64,000 nucleotides of DNA from DATKHR01 sp035939575 (GCA_035939575.1 DASZFS010000536.1:4873-68872); one strand, 5' to 3'. Counted from the first letter of the stretch, positions 18,261-28,299 are shown. Numbers and translations are program-made. Notes: generated by a model not told the origin, from the letters alone.

Positions 18261-19945
18261 CATGGCAACGGCAGATGCTCGCGCGGCTCACCCGTGGGCC
18301 GATTGGCGTCGTCACTGTCGTGCTCATGGCCGTGGCGCTCGTGTGGTTGTGCTATCGGGCGGTGGCGGGGTGGCAGCGCGCGGCGGCGATGATGGCAGAA
18401 CGACGCGCGCGAGCCACCGTGGACATGTTCGTCACCGCATTCGTCCGCGATATGCGGGGAGCGCAGCTGAGCCTGCTTGCGCCCGCGCACCTGGACGATC
18501 CATCGGACCTCAACGATCGCGTGACCAGCGGCTTCGCGCGATTCCAGTACCCGGAGAGTTTCTTTGTCTGGCGTGATCCACCGGATCCCGGCACGGTGCT
18601 GCTCTACGTGCGCACCGACCGATACCCGCCGTGGCTGCCGGCACGCAAGGAGAGCGCCTACCTGCCGATGGTCTCGACCAGGGTGGATCCCGCGATCGTC
18701 CAGTCACTCACGAACCGGCTTGCGGTCGATGCGGCCCGTCACCGCCACTTCTCAACCTTCAATTTCGCTCTCGGAGGCACACCCTGTCAGGTCGTCGCGC
18801 TGCTCACCTACGGCGATCCGTATCGCGAACGCCTTGTCGGCGCTTTCGGCTTCACGGTGAACCTGTCGTGGGTGCGGCAGTCGTACTTTCAGAGTCTGAC
18901 GAACCAGATCGGGCGGGCGGCGAAGATCGAACCTGGCGTCGCGATCGACCTGCGCGACGAGCACGGAGCGCCGATCATCCGCATGGCCCGGACGGACGCA
19001 CACGCGCTCTCCGTTTCCCGCACGCTTCCGCTCGCGTTCTTCGATCCGATCGTCGCCGACGTCGAGCCGGGCTCAGACCCGGTCACGATGGCGTGGTCCG
19101 CCGAGGCGGTCATTTCCGAGGACCCGGTGGTGCTCGCCGCACAGGCAGGAGCACGCCAGACGACCGTGCTGGCTCTCCTGGCGGCGTCGCTCATTGTGGT
19201 GAACTATCTGCTGATCTCCCGCACCGCGACGCAGAGCGCCAGAATGGCCGATATGCGCACGACCTTCCTTCAAGGCGTCACGCACGAACTGAAGACGCCC
19301 GTCGCGACCATTCGGGCGATCGGTGAGACGTTGGCGACCTCGCACGCGCCGACGGCCGAGCTGACGAAGGAACTCGCGACCATCTCCGTTGAACAGGCCA
19401 AGCGGCTGACACGCCTGATCGACAATCTCCTCGCGTACTCACGCATTACTGACGTCACCGAAGCCTACCGTTTCGAAGCCGTTGCGCTCGAGAAGCTGAT
19501 CCCCGACGTCGTCCGGGAGTTCTCGAGCCGCCTCGCGCCGGAGCACTGGATCGACGTCCAGATCGAAGCCACCCCGCCACCCATCCGTGGTGATGTGACC
19601 GCGATTCGGCTGGTCTTCAGTAATCTGATCGACAACGCGATTCGCTACTCGACCGACACGCCGTACCTGCGCGTGCGCGTCAGCCGCCAGGGATCGGGCG
19701 CGGTGGTGGTGGAAGTCGAGGACCGCGGTGCGGGCATCCCAAAGAACGAGCTGCCGGATGTCACCCGCAGATTTTTCCGCGGCCGCTCGGCGGCTTCCGG
19801 CGGCAGCGGACTCGGACTCGCCATTGTCGACCGCATCGTCAAGGATCACGGCGGAACGCTTGCCATCGACAGCGAGGTTGGCAAGGGCACCCGAGTCTCG
19901 GTCACGCTTCCAGTCTGGCCCGACCATCCGAAAGCCGCCGACTGA
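18257..19945 (+). CDS. Membrane sensor histidine kinase
   Basis: The start is a TTG overlapping the previous stop (TTGA), with GGAG 8 bases upstream; ATG 18275 is the alternative. From the TTG it has 562 residues. TM1 is at about 16-36, an extracytoplasmic domain at about 40-295, and TM2 at about 298-318. The dimerisation/phosphoacceptor block has H343 in 'GVTHELKTPVATI'. The ATPase domain has N-box 'NLIDNAIRYS', G1 'VEDRGAGIPKN' and G2 'GGSGLGLAIV'. The kinase core is complete. The sensor domain is large enough to contact the TAXI protein encoded upstream. The response regulator follows after one base. Confidence 0.92.
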   Translation: MTWQRQMLARLTRGPIGVVTVVLMAVALVWLCYRAVAGWQRAAAMMAERRARATVDMFVTAFVRDMRGAQLSLLAPAHLDDPSDLNDRVTSGFARFQYPESFFVWRDPPDPGTVLLYVRTDRYPPWLPARKESAYLPMVSTRVDPAIVQSLTNRLAVDAARHRHFSTFNFALGGTPCQVVALLTYGDPYRERLVGAFGFTVNLSWVRQSYFQSLTNQIGRAAKIEPGVAIDLRDEHGAPIIRMARTDAHALSVSRTLPLAFFDPIVADVEPGSDPVTMAWSAEAVISEDPVVLAAQAGARQTTVLALLAASLIVVNYLLISRTATQSARMADMRTTFLQGVTHELKTPVATIRAIGETLATSHAPTAELTKELATISVEQAKRLTRLIDNLLAYSRITDVTEAYRFEAVALEKLIPDVVREFSSRLAPEHWIDVQIEATPPPIRGDVTAIRLVFSNLIDNAIRYSTDTPYLRVRVSRQGSGAVVVEVEDRGAGIPKNELPDVTRRFFRGRSAASGGSGLGLAIVDRIVKDHGGTLAIDSEVGKGTRVSVTLPVWPDHPKAAD

Positions 19946-19946
19946 C

Positions 19947-20669
19947 ATGAGCAGCCCCGGTGCCGGATCCGACGGCCGCAGCAGGCGCATTCTCGTGGTC
20001 GAGGACGACCGCGCGCTGGCCACGGTCCTCAAGATCAAGCTGACGATGGAGGGGTTCCAGGTCGAGTGCGCCGAAGACGGGAGCCGCGCGTCGAACGTGG
20101 TGCGGGTTTTCGCGCCGGACCTGATCGTGCTCGATGTCAACTTGCCAGGCCAGAACGGATTCGAGTTGTGTCGCATCTGGCGCGAGAGCCTGCAGATTCC
20201 GATCATCATGTTGACGGCGCGAAGCGACAAGGCGGACAAGCTCCGCGGCCTGACGATGGGCGCCGATGACTACATGACGAAGCCCTTCGACACGCAGGAG
20301 CTCGTCGCGCGCATTCTCGCGGTCCTTCGCCGGACGCGCCCGACGCTCGTGCACCTGCAGCTGGCCAGCGTCTCGATTGACTTCGAGAACGCGCGGGCGC
20401 AGAACGCGGGAAAGCCGATCAGGCTGACGCGTCGAGAATTCGCGATGCTCCGCTACCTCGCGGAGCGCCCGAACAGCATCGTGCATCGGGACGAGCTGCT
20501 CCGGATCATCTGGGGCTACGCGGACGTGCCCTACACGGACCGAGCCGTAGACCAGGCGGTCTTGAGGCTGCGCAAGAAAATCGAATCCAACCCGCACCAG
20601 CCTCAGTTCCTTCACACCGCACATGGCGACGGGTACTACCTGGCGCTCGCGCCTTCAGACGTTCGCTGA
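19947..20669 (+). CDS. OmpR-family response regulator
   Basis: The 240-residue protein starts at ATG 19947, one base after the kinase stop; the frame runs on upstream inside the kinase gene but is not coding there. The receiver domain is at about 14-128, with the acidic pair at E19/D20/D21, phosphoacceptor D63 in 'IVLDVNLPG', the conserved Thr in 'MLTARSD' and Lys in 'YMTKPFD'. The winged-helix DNA-binding domain is at about 145-236 ('IRLTRREFAMLRYLAERPN', 'DRAVDQAVLRLRKKIE'). It forms a three-gene signalling operon with the TAXI protein and the kinase. Its targets cannot be read from the window. Confidence 0.94.
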   Translation: MSSPGAGSDGRSRRILVVEDDRALATVLKIKLTMEGFQVECAEDGSRASNVVRVFAPDLIVLDVNLPGQNGFELCRIWRESLQIPIIMLTARSDKADKLRGLTMGADDYMTKPFDTQELVARILAVLRRTRPTLVHLQLASVSIDFENARAQNAGKPIRLTRREFAMLRYLAERPNSIVHRDELLRIIWGYADVPYTDRAVDQAVLRLRKKIESNPHQPQFLHTAHGDGYYLALAPSDVR

Positions 20670-20694
20670 CCCGGTGTTGCGGCCGCCCTGACTC

Positions 20695-22437
20695 CTACGG
20701 CAACCCGAGGGCAACGATTGAACTGCCGGACGCAATTGCCACGAGCTGCTTGCCGCCAGCGAGATAGGCCATCGGCGTCGAGAACGTCGAAATCTTCATG
20801 GCCACTTCGGCGAGCTTCTTCCCGGTCCTGGCATCGACCGCGTAGAAGTTCCGGCCGATGGCCTGGAAGACCACGTCGCCCGCCGTGACGAGATTGCCGC
20901 CGTTGGTGGTCCCGGGGAACTCCGTCACCCACGCCAGGTCGCCGGTCGCCGGATCGTAGGCGGCGATGTTCTGCGTCGCGTTGTCCGTCGACATCTTCCA
21001 CTCGATGATGTTCTGGAAATGGCCCGGGTTGTTGAGTCCGGGCTGCAGGGGCGCGGTGAGCGGTTTCGCCTGGAGAATCATCGCGTTGTTCTTGCCCGTC
21101 ACGTACAGCCAGCCGGTGCGCGGGCTGAACGCCGACGAGCCGCGATTGGGTCCGCCCACGGCGCCCGGCGCAATCAGGAGCGCCTCCTTGCTCGACGGCG
21201 GCGTGAAGATCACCCGGGACTTCTCGGCGAGCTTCGGATCCTCGATATTGGGCGGGAACGTCGCGCAGAACGGTGACTGGGGGACGAACCGCGCGGTGTA
21301 CGGGATCGGCTGGGTTGGATAGACCTCCTCGCCAGGCACGTCGCTCTTGGTCGGAACGGCCGTCTCGATGATCGGGAAGATCGGCTTGCCCGTTTCGCGG
21401 TTGACCGCGTAGACGTAGCACGTCTTCGCCAGCGACGCGAGCCCCTTCACGACCTTTCCCTTGACCGTCACCTCGAACAGGGTGGGCCCCGTGACCAGGT
21501 CCCAATCCCAGATGTCGTGGTGAAGCGCCTGCACATGCCACTTCAGCTTTCCTGTATTCATGTCGAGCGCGACGATCGAATTAGTGAAGAGATTCGCGCC
21601 CTTGCGCTTGGAACCGTCATAGTTGGGAGACGGGTTCGACACGTTGACGTAGACCATGCCCAGCGCGGCATCGACCGCGGGCGCGCTCCAGACGCCGCCG
21701 CCCAGGCGATCGGTGCCGCTCCACGTATCTTTAATGAGATCCCAGCCGTCGTCCTTGGGCCCCTGCGGAATGGTGCGGAACACCCACTTGACCCGCCCGG
21801 TCGGCCCGTCGAGGGCGACCACCAGCCCACCGGGAACCAACCCTTCAGACGAGGCCAGTCCCACGAACAGCGTCCCGTTCGCATACGTCGGCGCCGACGC
21901 CATGAAGTAGCCGAGCGTCTCGGGATTGACGTCTGCCGGGTATTTGCCTGGGTCCTTGAAGTCGAGTGCCACGCGTGCCGGGTTCAGCACACCGTTCGTG
22001 CCGAACGCCGCGACGGGACGTCCGGTTTCCGCCTCGAAGGCGGCGATCATCGACCGTCCGGCGGCGTAGACGCGGCCGTCGCCATATGCCGGCCCGCGCC
22101 CGCCGCCGGGGAATTCCTGTGCGGCCGTTTTCGTCCACATCGTCGTCCCGGTTGAGGCATCGATGGCGAACAGGGTCTGCCCGGAGTTCACGTACATGAT
22201 GCCGCCGACAACGATCGGCGTGGCCGTGCCGACCGAGGACGTCCTCGGCAGGTCGAGCTGCCACTTGACCGCCAGCTTTCCCGCGTTTGTCGCGTTGATC
22301 TGATCCAGCGGTGAGAACCGGCTGCTCTCCGGGTCCAGGTTGTGCAGTGGCCAGTCGCCGACGGCAGGCTTCTGGGCGCTCGCTGACGCGGACAGCGTCG
22401 CGAGTACGGCTATGAGCGCGAGCAAGGTGCGAGGCAT
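20695..22437 (-). CDS. PQQ-type beta-propeller (quinoprotein) dehydrogenase-like protein
   Basis: The 580-residue protein has a signal peptide (residues 1-21, ending ASAQ). It follows with the eight-bladed quinoprotein propeller pattern: 'WPLHNLDPESSRFSPLDQIN' at the N-terminus, repeated 'LFAIDASTGTTMW'-type blades, 'DIWDWDLVTGPTLFEV' and 'GSSAFSPRTGWLYVTG'. It resembles PQQ alcohol/glucose dehydrogenases without a cytochrome domain. I do not see the adjacent Cys-Cys pair of the alcohol dehydrogenases, so the substrate is open. It would act in the periplasm and pass electrons to a separate carrier. It converges with the response regulator gene and is not clearly in an operon. Confidence 0.85.
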   Translation of the reverse strand: MPRTLLALIAVLATLSASASAQKPAVGDWPLHNLDPESSRFSPLDQINATNAGKLAVKWQLDLPRTSSVGTATPIVVGGIMYVNSGQTLFAIDASTGTTMWTKTAAQEFPGGGRGPAYGDGRVYAAGRSMIAAFEAETGRPVAAFGTNGVLNPARVALDFKDPGKYPADVNPETLGYFMASAPTYANGTLFVGLASSEGLVPGGLVVALDGPTGRVKWVFRTIPQGPKDDGWDLIKDTWSGTDRLGGGVWSAPAVDAALGMVYVNVSNPSPNYDGSKRKGANLFTNSIVALDMNTGKLKWHVQALHHDIWDWDLVTGPTLFEVTVKGKVVKGLASLAKTCYVYAVNRETGKPIFPIIETAVPTKSDVPGEEVYPTQPIPYTARFVPQSPFCATFPPNIEDPKLAEKSRVIFTPPSSKEALLIAPGAVGGPNRGSSAFSPRTGWLYVTGKNNAMILQAKPLTAPLQPGLNNPGHFQNIIEWKMSTDNATQNIAAYDPATGDLAWVTEFPGTTNGGNLVTAGDVVFQAIGRNFYAVDARTGKKLAEVAMKISTFSTPMAYLAGGKQLVAIASGSSIVALGLP

Positions 22438-22479
22438 GCGGGAGAGTATAGCGGAGGGGTCCCGGTGGCGGCGATTCCG

Positions 22480-24924
22480 CTATTCTGCGCGCAAATCGCC
22501 CACAACGAGTTTGCCGGCCCGCACGATCGGCATCGCGCACGCGAGCGCCGAAGCGATGGCGACGGCCGACGCGACTTCAGCGAATGTCGCGGGATCGGCC
22601 GCCGCCACTCCGAAGAAACTCGTCGACAGGAGGCGCGTCACGGCGAACGCGATCGCGAGACCCAGGGCGAGGCCGACGCCTATGAAGCGGATGCCGTGGT
22701 CCATGATGAGCTGAAGGATGTTCCAGCGGCTGGCACCGAGTGCGACGCGTATGCCAATTTCACGCGCCCGCTGATTCGTCGTGTACTTCACGACGGCGTA
22801 GATCCCGGTAATCGCCAGCGCCAGGGCCGCCACCGCGAACGCGGCCATGAGGGACAAGCTGAATCGGCGGGGAGCCATCGCGTCAGAGAGGTAGTGCCCC
22901 ATCGGTCTGATCTGCGACGCCGCGACCTCGGGATCAAGCCGGCGGACCTCTCTCGTGAAGTCGGCTGCCAACGTCATCGGATCGCCTGAGGTGCGCGTAA
23001 TCCAGAACATGTTGCCGGCGGCCGCATCGACGTTATCCGGATGGATTTGTGGATAGGTCACATACACGTCCCAGGTCGGCTCCGCGTCCAATGCCATCTG
23101 CTGAACGTTCCCGACGACACCGATGACTTCGACCGGCCTTGGGGGGCCATCGTTGTCGTCGATCAGCAGACGGGCGCCGACAGGCTCCATGCGATCCAGC
23201 CAGCGGCTGGCGAGTGCCTCGCTGACGACGGCGACGGCACGCGCCTTCTCTGTGTCAGGCTCGGAGAACGTGCGCCCGCGCCTCAGCGGGATGCGTGCCG
23301 TCTCGAAGTAGCCTGACGACACAGTGCGGAACTGCGCCAGTGGCACGCGCTCTCGCTCGATCGCACGACCATCGACGGTGAACGGCACGCGCGAGAAGAG
23401 ACCGCTCAACGGCAGCAGCGAAACGGCGCCCGTATGGGTCACTCGCGGCATGGACGAGAGCCGCTCGACGAGTGCCCGCTGGAACGTTACGATCCGGTCT
23501 CGATCGTGGAATCGCGTGGCCGGAAGCGTGAGCCGCGCCGACAGCACGCCGTTCGCGTCGAATCCAGGGTCCACCGCCTGCACGTTGGCAAAGCTCTTCG
23601 CCAACATCGCCATGACGATCACGAGCACGACGGCCAGCGCGACCTCGCAGCTGACCAGAAGACCCCGAATGCCGCGACCGCCAGCCGTCGAACCGCGACC
23701 GCTCGCCTGCAGCGTGTCGCGCACGTCCACGCGAGCAGAGGCGGCCGCAGGGACGACGCCGAAGAGCACGCCCGTCAATGATGAGAGGACGAACGAGAAC
23801 ACCAGCACCACCACGTCCACGCGGACCTCACCGGCTCGCGGCAATCCGGCCGGCGCGAGCACGCGTAGCGCCGCTACGCCCCAATGCGCGATCAGCACGC
23901 CGAGCAGACCGCCAGAGATGCTCATCAGCAAGGCTTCAATCAGGACCTGACGGATGACTTGCGCGCGCGAGGATCCGAGCGCGAGCTGCACCGCCACGTC
24001 CTTTCGCCGGGTCGTCGCCCGGGTCAGCATCAGGTTGGCGAGGTTGGCGCACGCGATTGCCAAGACAGCCCCAACCGCGGCGAACAGCGTCAGCAGCGCG
24101 ACGCGAAAGGGCCCGACGATGCCGTCGATCACAGGGATCAAACGGACGCCACGCTTCCGCGCGTTCTCGACGGGAAATTGGCCTTGCAGACGGCGCGCGA
24201 TGGCCGTCAGATCGCTCGTGGCCTGCGCCGGGGACACCCCCTCGCCAAGCCGGCCGGCGCCTATGATGAAATTCAAGGAATTACGAGCGCCACGCCGTTG
24301 ATCCTGATCCGGCGAGAAAGGGAGCACGATGTCGACGTCGCGAACCGGCAGCGCGAAACCGGCCGCCAGGATGCCCACGACCGTGTACTCCTCGCCATTG
24401 AGACGGATCGTGCGGCCGACCGTTGCCGGCTCGCCGCCGAATCGCCGGATCCAGAACGGTTCGGCGAGCACGACGACGTGCTCCTGGCCTGGTCCTTCGT
24501 CCTCGGGGCGCAGCACGCGCCCGAGGCGCGCCCGTGCGCCGATGACGTCAAACAGATTGCCGGTGGCCCGAATGCCCTGCACGCGCTCCGCCGCGGCTTC
24601 GTCGCTCAGATTAGCGCCGTAGGCGAAGAACCCGGCGAAGCCTGAAAGCGTCCGCGCGGACTCGCGATAGTCGATGAAATCCGGCACGTTGAACGGCGTG
24701 CGATCGTGGCCGGCCTGGTCGGACCAGATCCAAAACACCTGTTCGACGTTGCGATAGGGCAACTGTCGGAGCAGGACGGCATAGACAACGCTGAAGATCG
24801 CCGTCGTCGCCCCGACCGTCCATGCCACCGTGGTGACAGCGGCAGCGGCGAACACCGGCGCCTTGCGAAGCGATCTGATGCCGTAGCGGATGTCCCGTGA
24901 GAGGTTCGATAGCGAGTTCGTCAT
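22480..24924 (-). CDS. MacB/FtsX-type duplicated orphan permease
   Basis: The protein has 814 residues from ATG 24924 ('MTNSLSNLSRDIRYGIRSLR'); the frame is open further upstream, but the family starts here. It has TM1 at about 20-45 ('TVGATTAIFSVVYAVLL'), a MacB periplasmic core at about 50-245, an FtsX block of three helices at about 270-400, then a fused second core and a second FtsX block to the end (8 helices in all). This is the Acidobacteria-type duplicated permease without an ATPase gene beside it. It lacks the PadR-linked N-terminal prefix seen in the protein at 37197. Its substrate is unknown. The PQQ gene begins 42 bases downstream, possibly co-transcribed. Confidence 0.9.
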   Translation of the reverse strand: MTNSLSNLSRDIRYGIRSLRKAPVFAAAAVTTVAWTVGATTAIFSVVYAVLLRQLPYRNVEQVFWIWSDQAGHDRTPFNVPDFIDYRESARTLSGFAGFFAYGANLSDEAAAERVQGIRATGNLFDVIGARARLGRVLRPEDEGPGQEHVVVLAEPFWIRRFGGEPATVGRTIRLNGEEYTVVGILAAGFALPVRDVDIVLPFSPDQDQRRGARNSLNFIIGAGRLGEGVSPAQATSDLTAIARRLQGQFPVENARKRGVRLIPVIDGIVGPFRVALLTLFAAVGAVLAIACANLANLMLTRATTRRKDVAVQLALGSSRAQVIRQVLIEALLMSISGGLLGVLIAHWGVAALRVLAPAGLPRAGEVRVDVVVLVFSFVLSSLTGVLFGVVPAAASARVDVRDTLQASGRGSTAGGRGIRGLLVSCEVALAVVLVIVMAMLAKSFANVQAVDPGFDANGVLSARLTLPATRFHDRDRIVTFQRALVERLSSMPRVTHTGAVSLLPLSGLFSRVPFTVDGRAIERERVPLAQFRTVSSGYFETARIPLRRGRTFSEPDTEKARAVAVVSEALASRWLDRMEPVGARLLIDDNDGPPRPVEVIGVVGNVQQMALDAEPTWDVYVTYPQIHPDNVDAAAGNMFWITRTSGDPMTLAADFTREVRRLDPEVAASQIRPMGHYLSDAMAPRRFSLSLMAAFAVAALALAITGIYAVVKYTTNQRAREIGIRVALGASRWNILQLIMDHGIRFIGVGLALGLAIAFAVTRLLSTSFFGVAAADPATFAEVASAVAIASALACAMPIVRAGKLVVGDLRAE

Positions 24925-25048
24925 GGCGCCCGCTCCGGCCATGCTATCGAAGACGATGCGACGATTTCCGACAGAGATGCGCCGAAATCCGCCACGGCTG
25001 GGGGCAGCGGGACAATCTTTTGGAACCCGACGAGAGATCCGAGGACTT

Positions 25049-27250
25049 CTAACCTCCAGCGTCAACCGCAGTTGCTTTCATGGACGCGACATCTCGACGC
25101 TCTACAAGCGCGTCGACGATGGCGAACGGATCGCCTTCGGCTGCAACGATGAACGGGTTGATGTCGATTGACGCGACTGTGTCCAGAGCCGTCATCAACT
25201 GACCTAACCGGGCCGCCGCCTGGCAGAGGGGTTCAATGTTCAACGGCGGTTCGCCGCGTACTCCCTTCAAGATGGGCGCGATGCGGAGCCGATTCAGGGA
25301 CTCGCGTACTGCGTCGACATCAAATGGCGGAAGCAGAAAATCCAGGTCGCACAGCACCTCGACGTACTTGCCGCCGTCGCCCACCATAATGACGGGCCCG
25401 AAGGTGGGATCCAACCGGGCGCCAAGCGCGAACTCCCGCCCCCCTCGGAGCATCTGAGCGACCAGCACGGGCTCCCCGCTCAACCCCACGTCATCCATGC
25501 GCGTTCTCATCGCGCGGAACGCCGAACGCGCATCTCCCTCCGTCTGGATGTTGAGGACCACGAGTCCCATCTCCGACTTGTGGGCGATTCGAGGCGAGCA
25601 GGCCTTGAGCACGACAGGCGCGCCGATGTCCGCAAACGCGGCGCGGACATCCGCTTCGGTCGTACACACCTGGTGCGTCACCGTCGGCAGGCCCCAGCGC
25701 CGCAGAAAGGCGAGGCCGTCGGCCTCGCTCAAGAAGCGCGACTCTCCCGCGGGGAGCTGGACGACATCACAGATTGGCGAGGGACGATGTTTCCGGCGCA
25801 TGAGGGCCGCGTGGTGGACGATTTGAGATAGCGATCGAATCGCCTCGGTCTGGTTCGCAAACGTCGGAATGCCCGCCGCCCTGAAGTGCGCGGCGACGCC
25901 GTCCTGAGGCGCCGCGACCGTAATCGGTATGGAGCGCATCTCCGCGAATCTGGACGCAGCCGTCGCAAACGCGTTGACGTCGTATCCCGCTCCCGCCGCT
26001 GAAAGCCCGACGAACAACAGGTCGGTGGCGGGATCCTCGGCGACCGTCGACAGGACTCTTCCGAACAGGCTGTTGTCAGCAAGCAGCGCGGCGGTGACGT
26101 CGATGGGATTGGTCACGGTCGCGAACACCGGCAACGCCGCCGACAGGCTGGCGACCGTCTCGGCCTTCAACGTGGCGAGCTCCAGGTCGACATCCTTCGC
26201 CGTATCGGCCGCCATGACGCAGCTCGCGCCGGAATTGCTGATCGCGACGAGACGCCGTCCGCGAGGCCGCCACCCTTTCAGGTACAGCTCCGTCGCGGCA
26301 ATCATCTCGTGAACATCGCGCACGCGCCAGATCGCGTGACGGCGGAAGAACGCGTCGACGACGCGATCCTCTGTGGCGAGTGCGCCGGTATGGCTGCGCG
26401 CCGCCGCTTGCCCGCGCGCGCTCCGCCCTGACTTGATTGCGACGATGGGAATGTCGCGCTCCCTGGCGGTCGCAGCGGCCAGGGCCAGGGTCTCCGGATC
26501 GCGCAGCGCCTCGAAGTAGAGCAGCAGGAGCCGCACGTCCGGATCGCCGAGCACGGCGAGCGCGAGCTCCGACATGCTCACGTCGGCGTCATTCCCCGTG
26601 GAGTGGGCATGCCGGACGCCGATGCCACGCGCACGCAAGAGCCCGTATGGCACGGCACTCATGACGCCGCTCTGGCTGACGATGGCGACCGGACCGTCGC
26701 CGGCTTCGCTGTCGAGAAAGATTGTCGAGAAGCTGGCGACTGCGCCATTCGCGAAATTGGCGAGTCCCTGGGAATTCGGTCCGATCACGCGCATGCCGCT
26801 CGCGCGCGCAAGCGCCACGATATCCTGCTCGGACCGGATGGCCGAGGGATCGGCGGTTTCACCAAAGCCGGACGACATGACGATCGAGACCTTGACGCCG
26901 CTGGACGCGCATTCAGCGACGGCGCCCACGGTCGCCACGGTGGGTGTCGCAATGACGGCCAGGTCCGGAACCTCCGGCAGCGCGGCGAGATTCGGATAGG
27001 CGACCAGGCCCTGGACCGACGCGCGGTTCGGATTGATCGGATAGACGCGCCCGCGGTACCCGAATCGGGCCAGGTACGCCAGCGGGCGGCCGCCGACCTT
27101 ATTCGGGTGCTCGGAGGCGCCGATGACGGCAATTGCGCCGGGATTCAGGGCGTATTGGAGCGATGCCAGGCCCGCAGATCGCGAGAGAACAGGAACCGGC
27201 AGAAGAATGGTTGACCGACTATCCAACTGACTATCCATCGGGGGGTCCAT
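25049..27250 (-). CDS. ADP-forming acyl-CoA synthetase (fused alpha and beta parts)
   Basis: The 733-residue protein has a CoA-binding Rossmann domain first ('AIAVIGASEHPNKVGGRPLA', residues about 35-160). Succinyl-CoA-ligase-like domains follow, containing the phospho-histidine motif 'SHTGALATED' typical of NDP-forming acyl-CoA synthetases. The C-terminal ATP-grasp beta part starts near residue 510 ('LPTVTHQVCTTEADVRAAF') and ends with 'IDINPFIVAAEGDPFAIVDA'. It interconverts an acyl-CoA plus ADP and Pi with the free acid plus ATP; the acyl group is not readable. ATG 27238 is an alternative start. It follows the iclR-type gene by 24 bases, so the regulator probably controls it. Confidence 0.92.
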   Translation of the reverse strand: MDPPMDSQLDSRSTILLPVPVLSRSAGLASLQYALNPGAIAVIGASEHPNKVGGRPLAYLARFGYRGRVYPINPNRASVQGLVAYPNLAALPEVPDLAVIATPTVATVGAVAECASSGVKVSIVMSSGFGETADPSAIRSEQDIVALARASGMRVIGPNSQGLANFANGAVASFSTIFLDSEAGDGPVAIVSQSGVMSAVPYGLLRARGIGVRHAHSTGNDADVSMSELALAVLGDPDVRLLLLYFEALRDPETLALAAATARERDIPIVAIKSGRSARGQAAARSHTGALATEDRVVDAFFRRHAIWRVRDVHEMIAATELYLKGWRPRGRRLVAISNSGASCVMAADTAKDVDLELATLKAETVASLSAALPVFATVTNPIDVTAALLADNSLFGRVLSTVAEDPATDLLFVGLSAAGAGYDVNAFATAASRFAEMRSIPITVAAPQDGVAAHFRAAGIPTFANQTEAIRSLSQIVHHAALMRRKHRPSPICDVVQLPAGESRFLSEADGLAFLRRWGLPTVTHQVCTTEADVRAAFADIGAPVVLKACSPRIAHKSEMGLVVLNIQTEGDARSAFRAMRTRMDDVGLSGEPVLVAQMLRGGREFALGARLDPTFGPVIMVGDGGKYVEVLCDLDFLLPPFDVDAVRESLNRLRIAPILKGVRGEPPLNIEPLCQAAARLGQLMTALDTVASIDINPFIVAAEGDPFAIVDALVERRDVASMKATAVDAGG

Positions 27251-27274
27251 CGCACTGTGCCACTGCGGCGTGTT

Positions 27275-28177
27275 CTAGGCGGCACCGAAACGCCGCGCAC
27301 CTTGAAAGCGGCCGTCCTGGCGCAGGCCTCGTCCCTGGAGCTGACGCTCGTCGGCTCCGAATGTCCGTGAGATGTTCTCTGCCGCTCGCAGCAGAACAGT
27401 CAGATGCTTTCCCCGGAGCTCCTTGAGCGAGACGCGCGAGGCAGACGCGCCGACGTTGATCGCCGCTCGAACGTGGCCCGTTCGATCGACGATCGGCGCC
27501 GCCACCGAGCGTATGCCGTCTTCGCTTTCGCCGTCGTTCCACGCCCAGCCCCTGGCGCGAACCTCCGCGATCGCCTCGCGCAGGCGGGACGGGTTACATA
27601 TTGAGCGCTGCGTCATCGGGTGCAAAGGGCCGCTCGCGAAGAACGCCTCGAGTTCGGCCGGCGTCATGTTCGCCAGGAACACCTTGCCCATTGACGTACA
27701 GTGCGCCGGCAGTCGGGAGCCGACTGAGATCGTGCTGCCGAACAGGCGCTTGGGCGACACGCGCGCGATGTACACGATGTCCCGCCCATCGAGCACCGAC
27801 ATCGAGCACGACTCGCGCAGCGTATCGACCACGACCTCCATGTGAGGCCGTCCGATCGTCGCGACGCTCATCGTCGACAGAAAGGTGAACCCCAGCTCGA
27901 GGATCTTCGGGGTGAGCGAGAAATGGGCTCCTTCCTGAGCGACGTACTCCAGCGACGCCAGCGTCAGGAGGTACCTTCGAGCGACGGCGCGCGCCAGACC
28001 GGTGCGCGCGGCCACGTCGGTGATCGTCGCTTCCGGACGTTCCTCCGAGAACGTCTTCAACACCGCGAAGGCGCGTTCGACCGCCTGCACGAAGTGGCGG
28101 TCCGATGCCGACGCGCGCGGCACGCGGCTCGCCCGGGCCGCCCTGGCCGTCGTATCGGAACCTCCGCGCTGTGTCAC
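27275..28177 (-). CDS. IclR-family transcriptional regulator (PcaR/PobR-like)
   Basis: The protein has 300 residues from GTG 28177. AAGGAGG lies 5 bases before it, which decides against the longer frame reaching 28330. The helix-turn-helix domain is at about 27-90 ('ATITDVAARTGLARAVARRY') and the effector-binding domain at about 105-270 ('YIARVSPKRLFGSTISVGSR', 'GWAWNDGESEDGIRSVAAPI'). The Phe/Val-Gln-Ala-Val-Glu-Arg entry and general pattern resemble the PcaR/PobR group that controls aromatic-acid catabolism. It is co-oriented with the acyl-CoA synthetase gene and divergent from the TonB-receptor operon. Two PcaR-like boxes sit between the two units. Confidence 0.92.
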   Translation of the reverse strand: MTQRGGSDTTARAARASRVPRASASDRHFVQAVERAFAVLKTFSEERPEATITDVAARTGLARAVARRYLLTLASLEYVAQEGAHFSLTPKILELGFTFLSTMSVATIGRPHMEVVVDTLRESCSMSVLDGRDIVYIARVSPKRLFGSTISVGSRLPAHCTSMGKVFLANMTPAELEAFFASGPLHPMTQRSICNPSRLREAIAEVRARGWAWNDGESEDGIRSVAAPIVDRTGHVRAAINVGASASRVSLKELRGKHLTVLLRAAENISRTFGADERQLQGRGLRQDGRFQGARRFGAA

Positions 28178-28223
28178 CGGTGCCTCCTTCGCGCAGAGAA
28201 CGTCTTGCGCGTCAAGAGCCCGT

Positions 28224-28244
28224 ATGTTCGCATGTCGCCCGATC
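28224..28244. promoter_or_regulatory. IclR/PcaR-type box 1
   Basis: The box contains GTTCGCATGTCGCCC at 28226-28240. It matches the published-type PcaR consensus GTTCGATAATCGCAC at its outer positions (GTTCG at one end, TCGC-C at the other). It lies 47 bases upstream of the iclR GTG and is nearly repeated at 28321. Consensus from memory; binding is inferred. Confidence 0.5.
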
Positions 28245-28299
28245 ACTGTCAAAAGCGGACAGCGGGTCGAACTTGACATCGTCACTGCCGTGCGGCATC

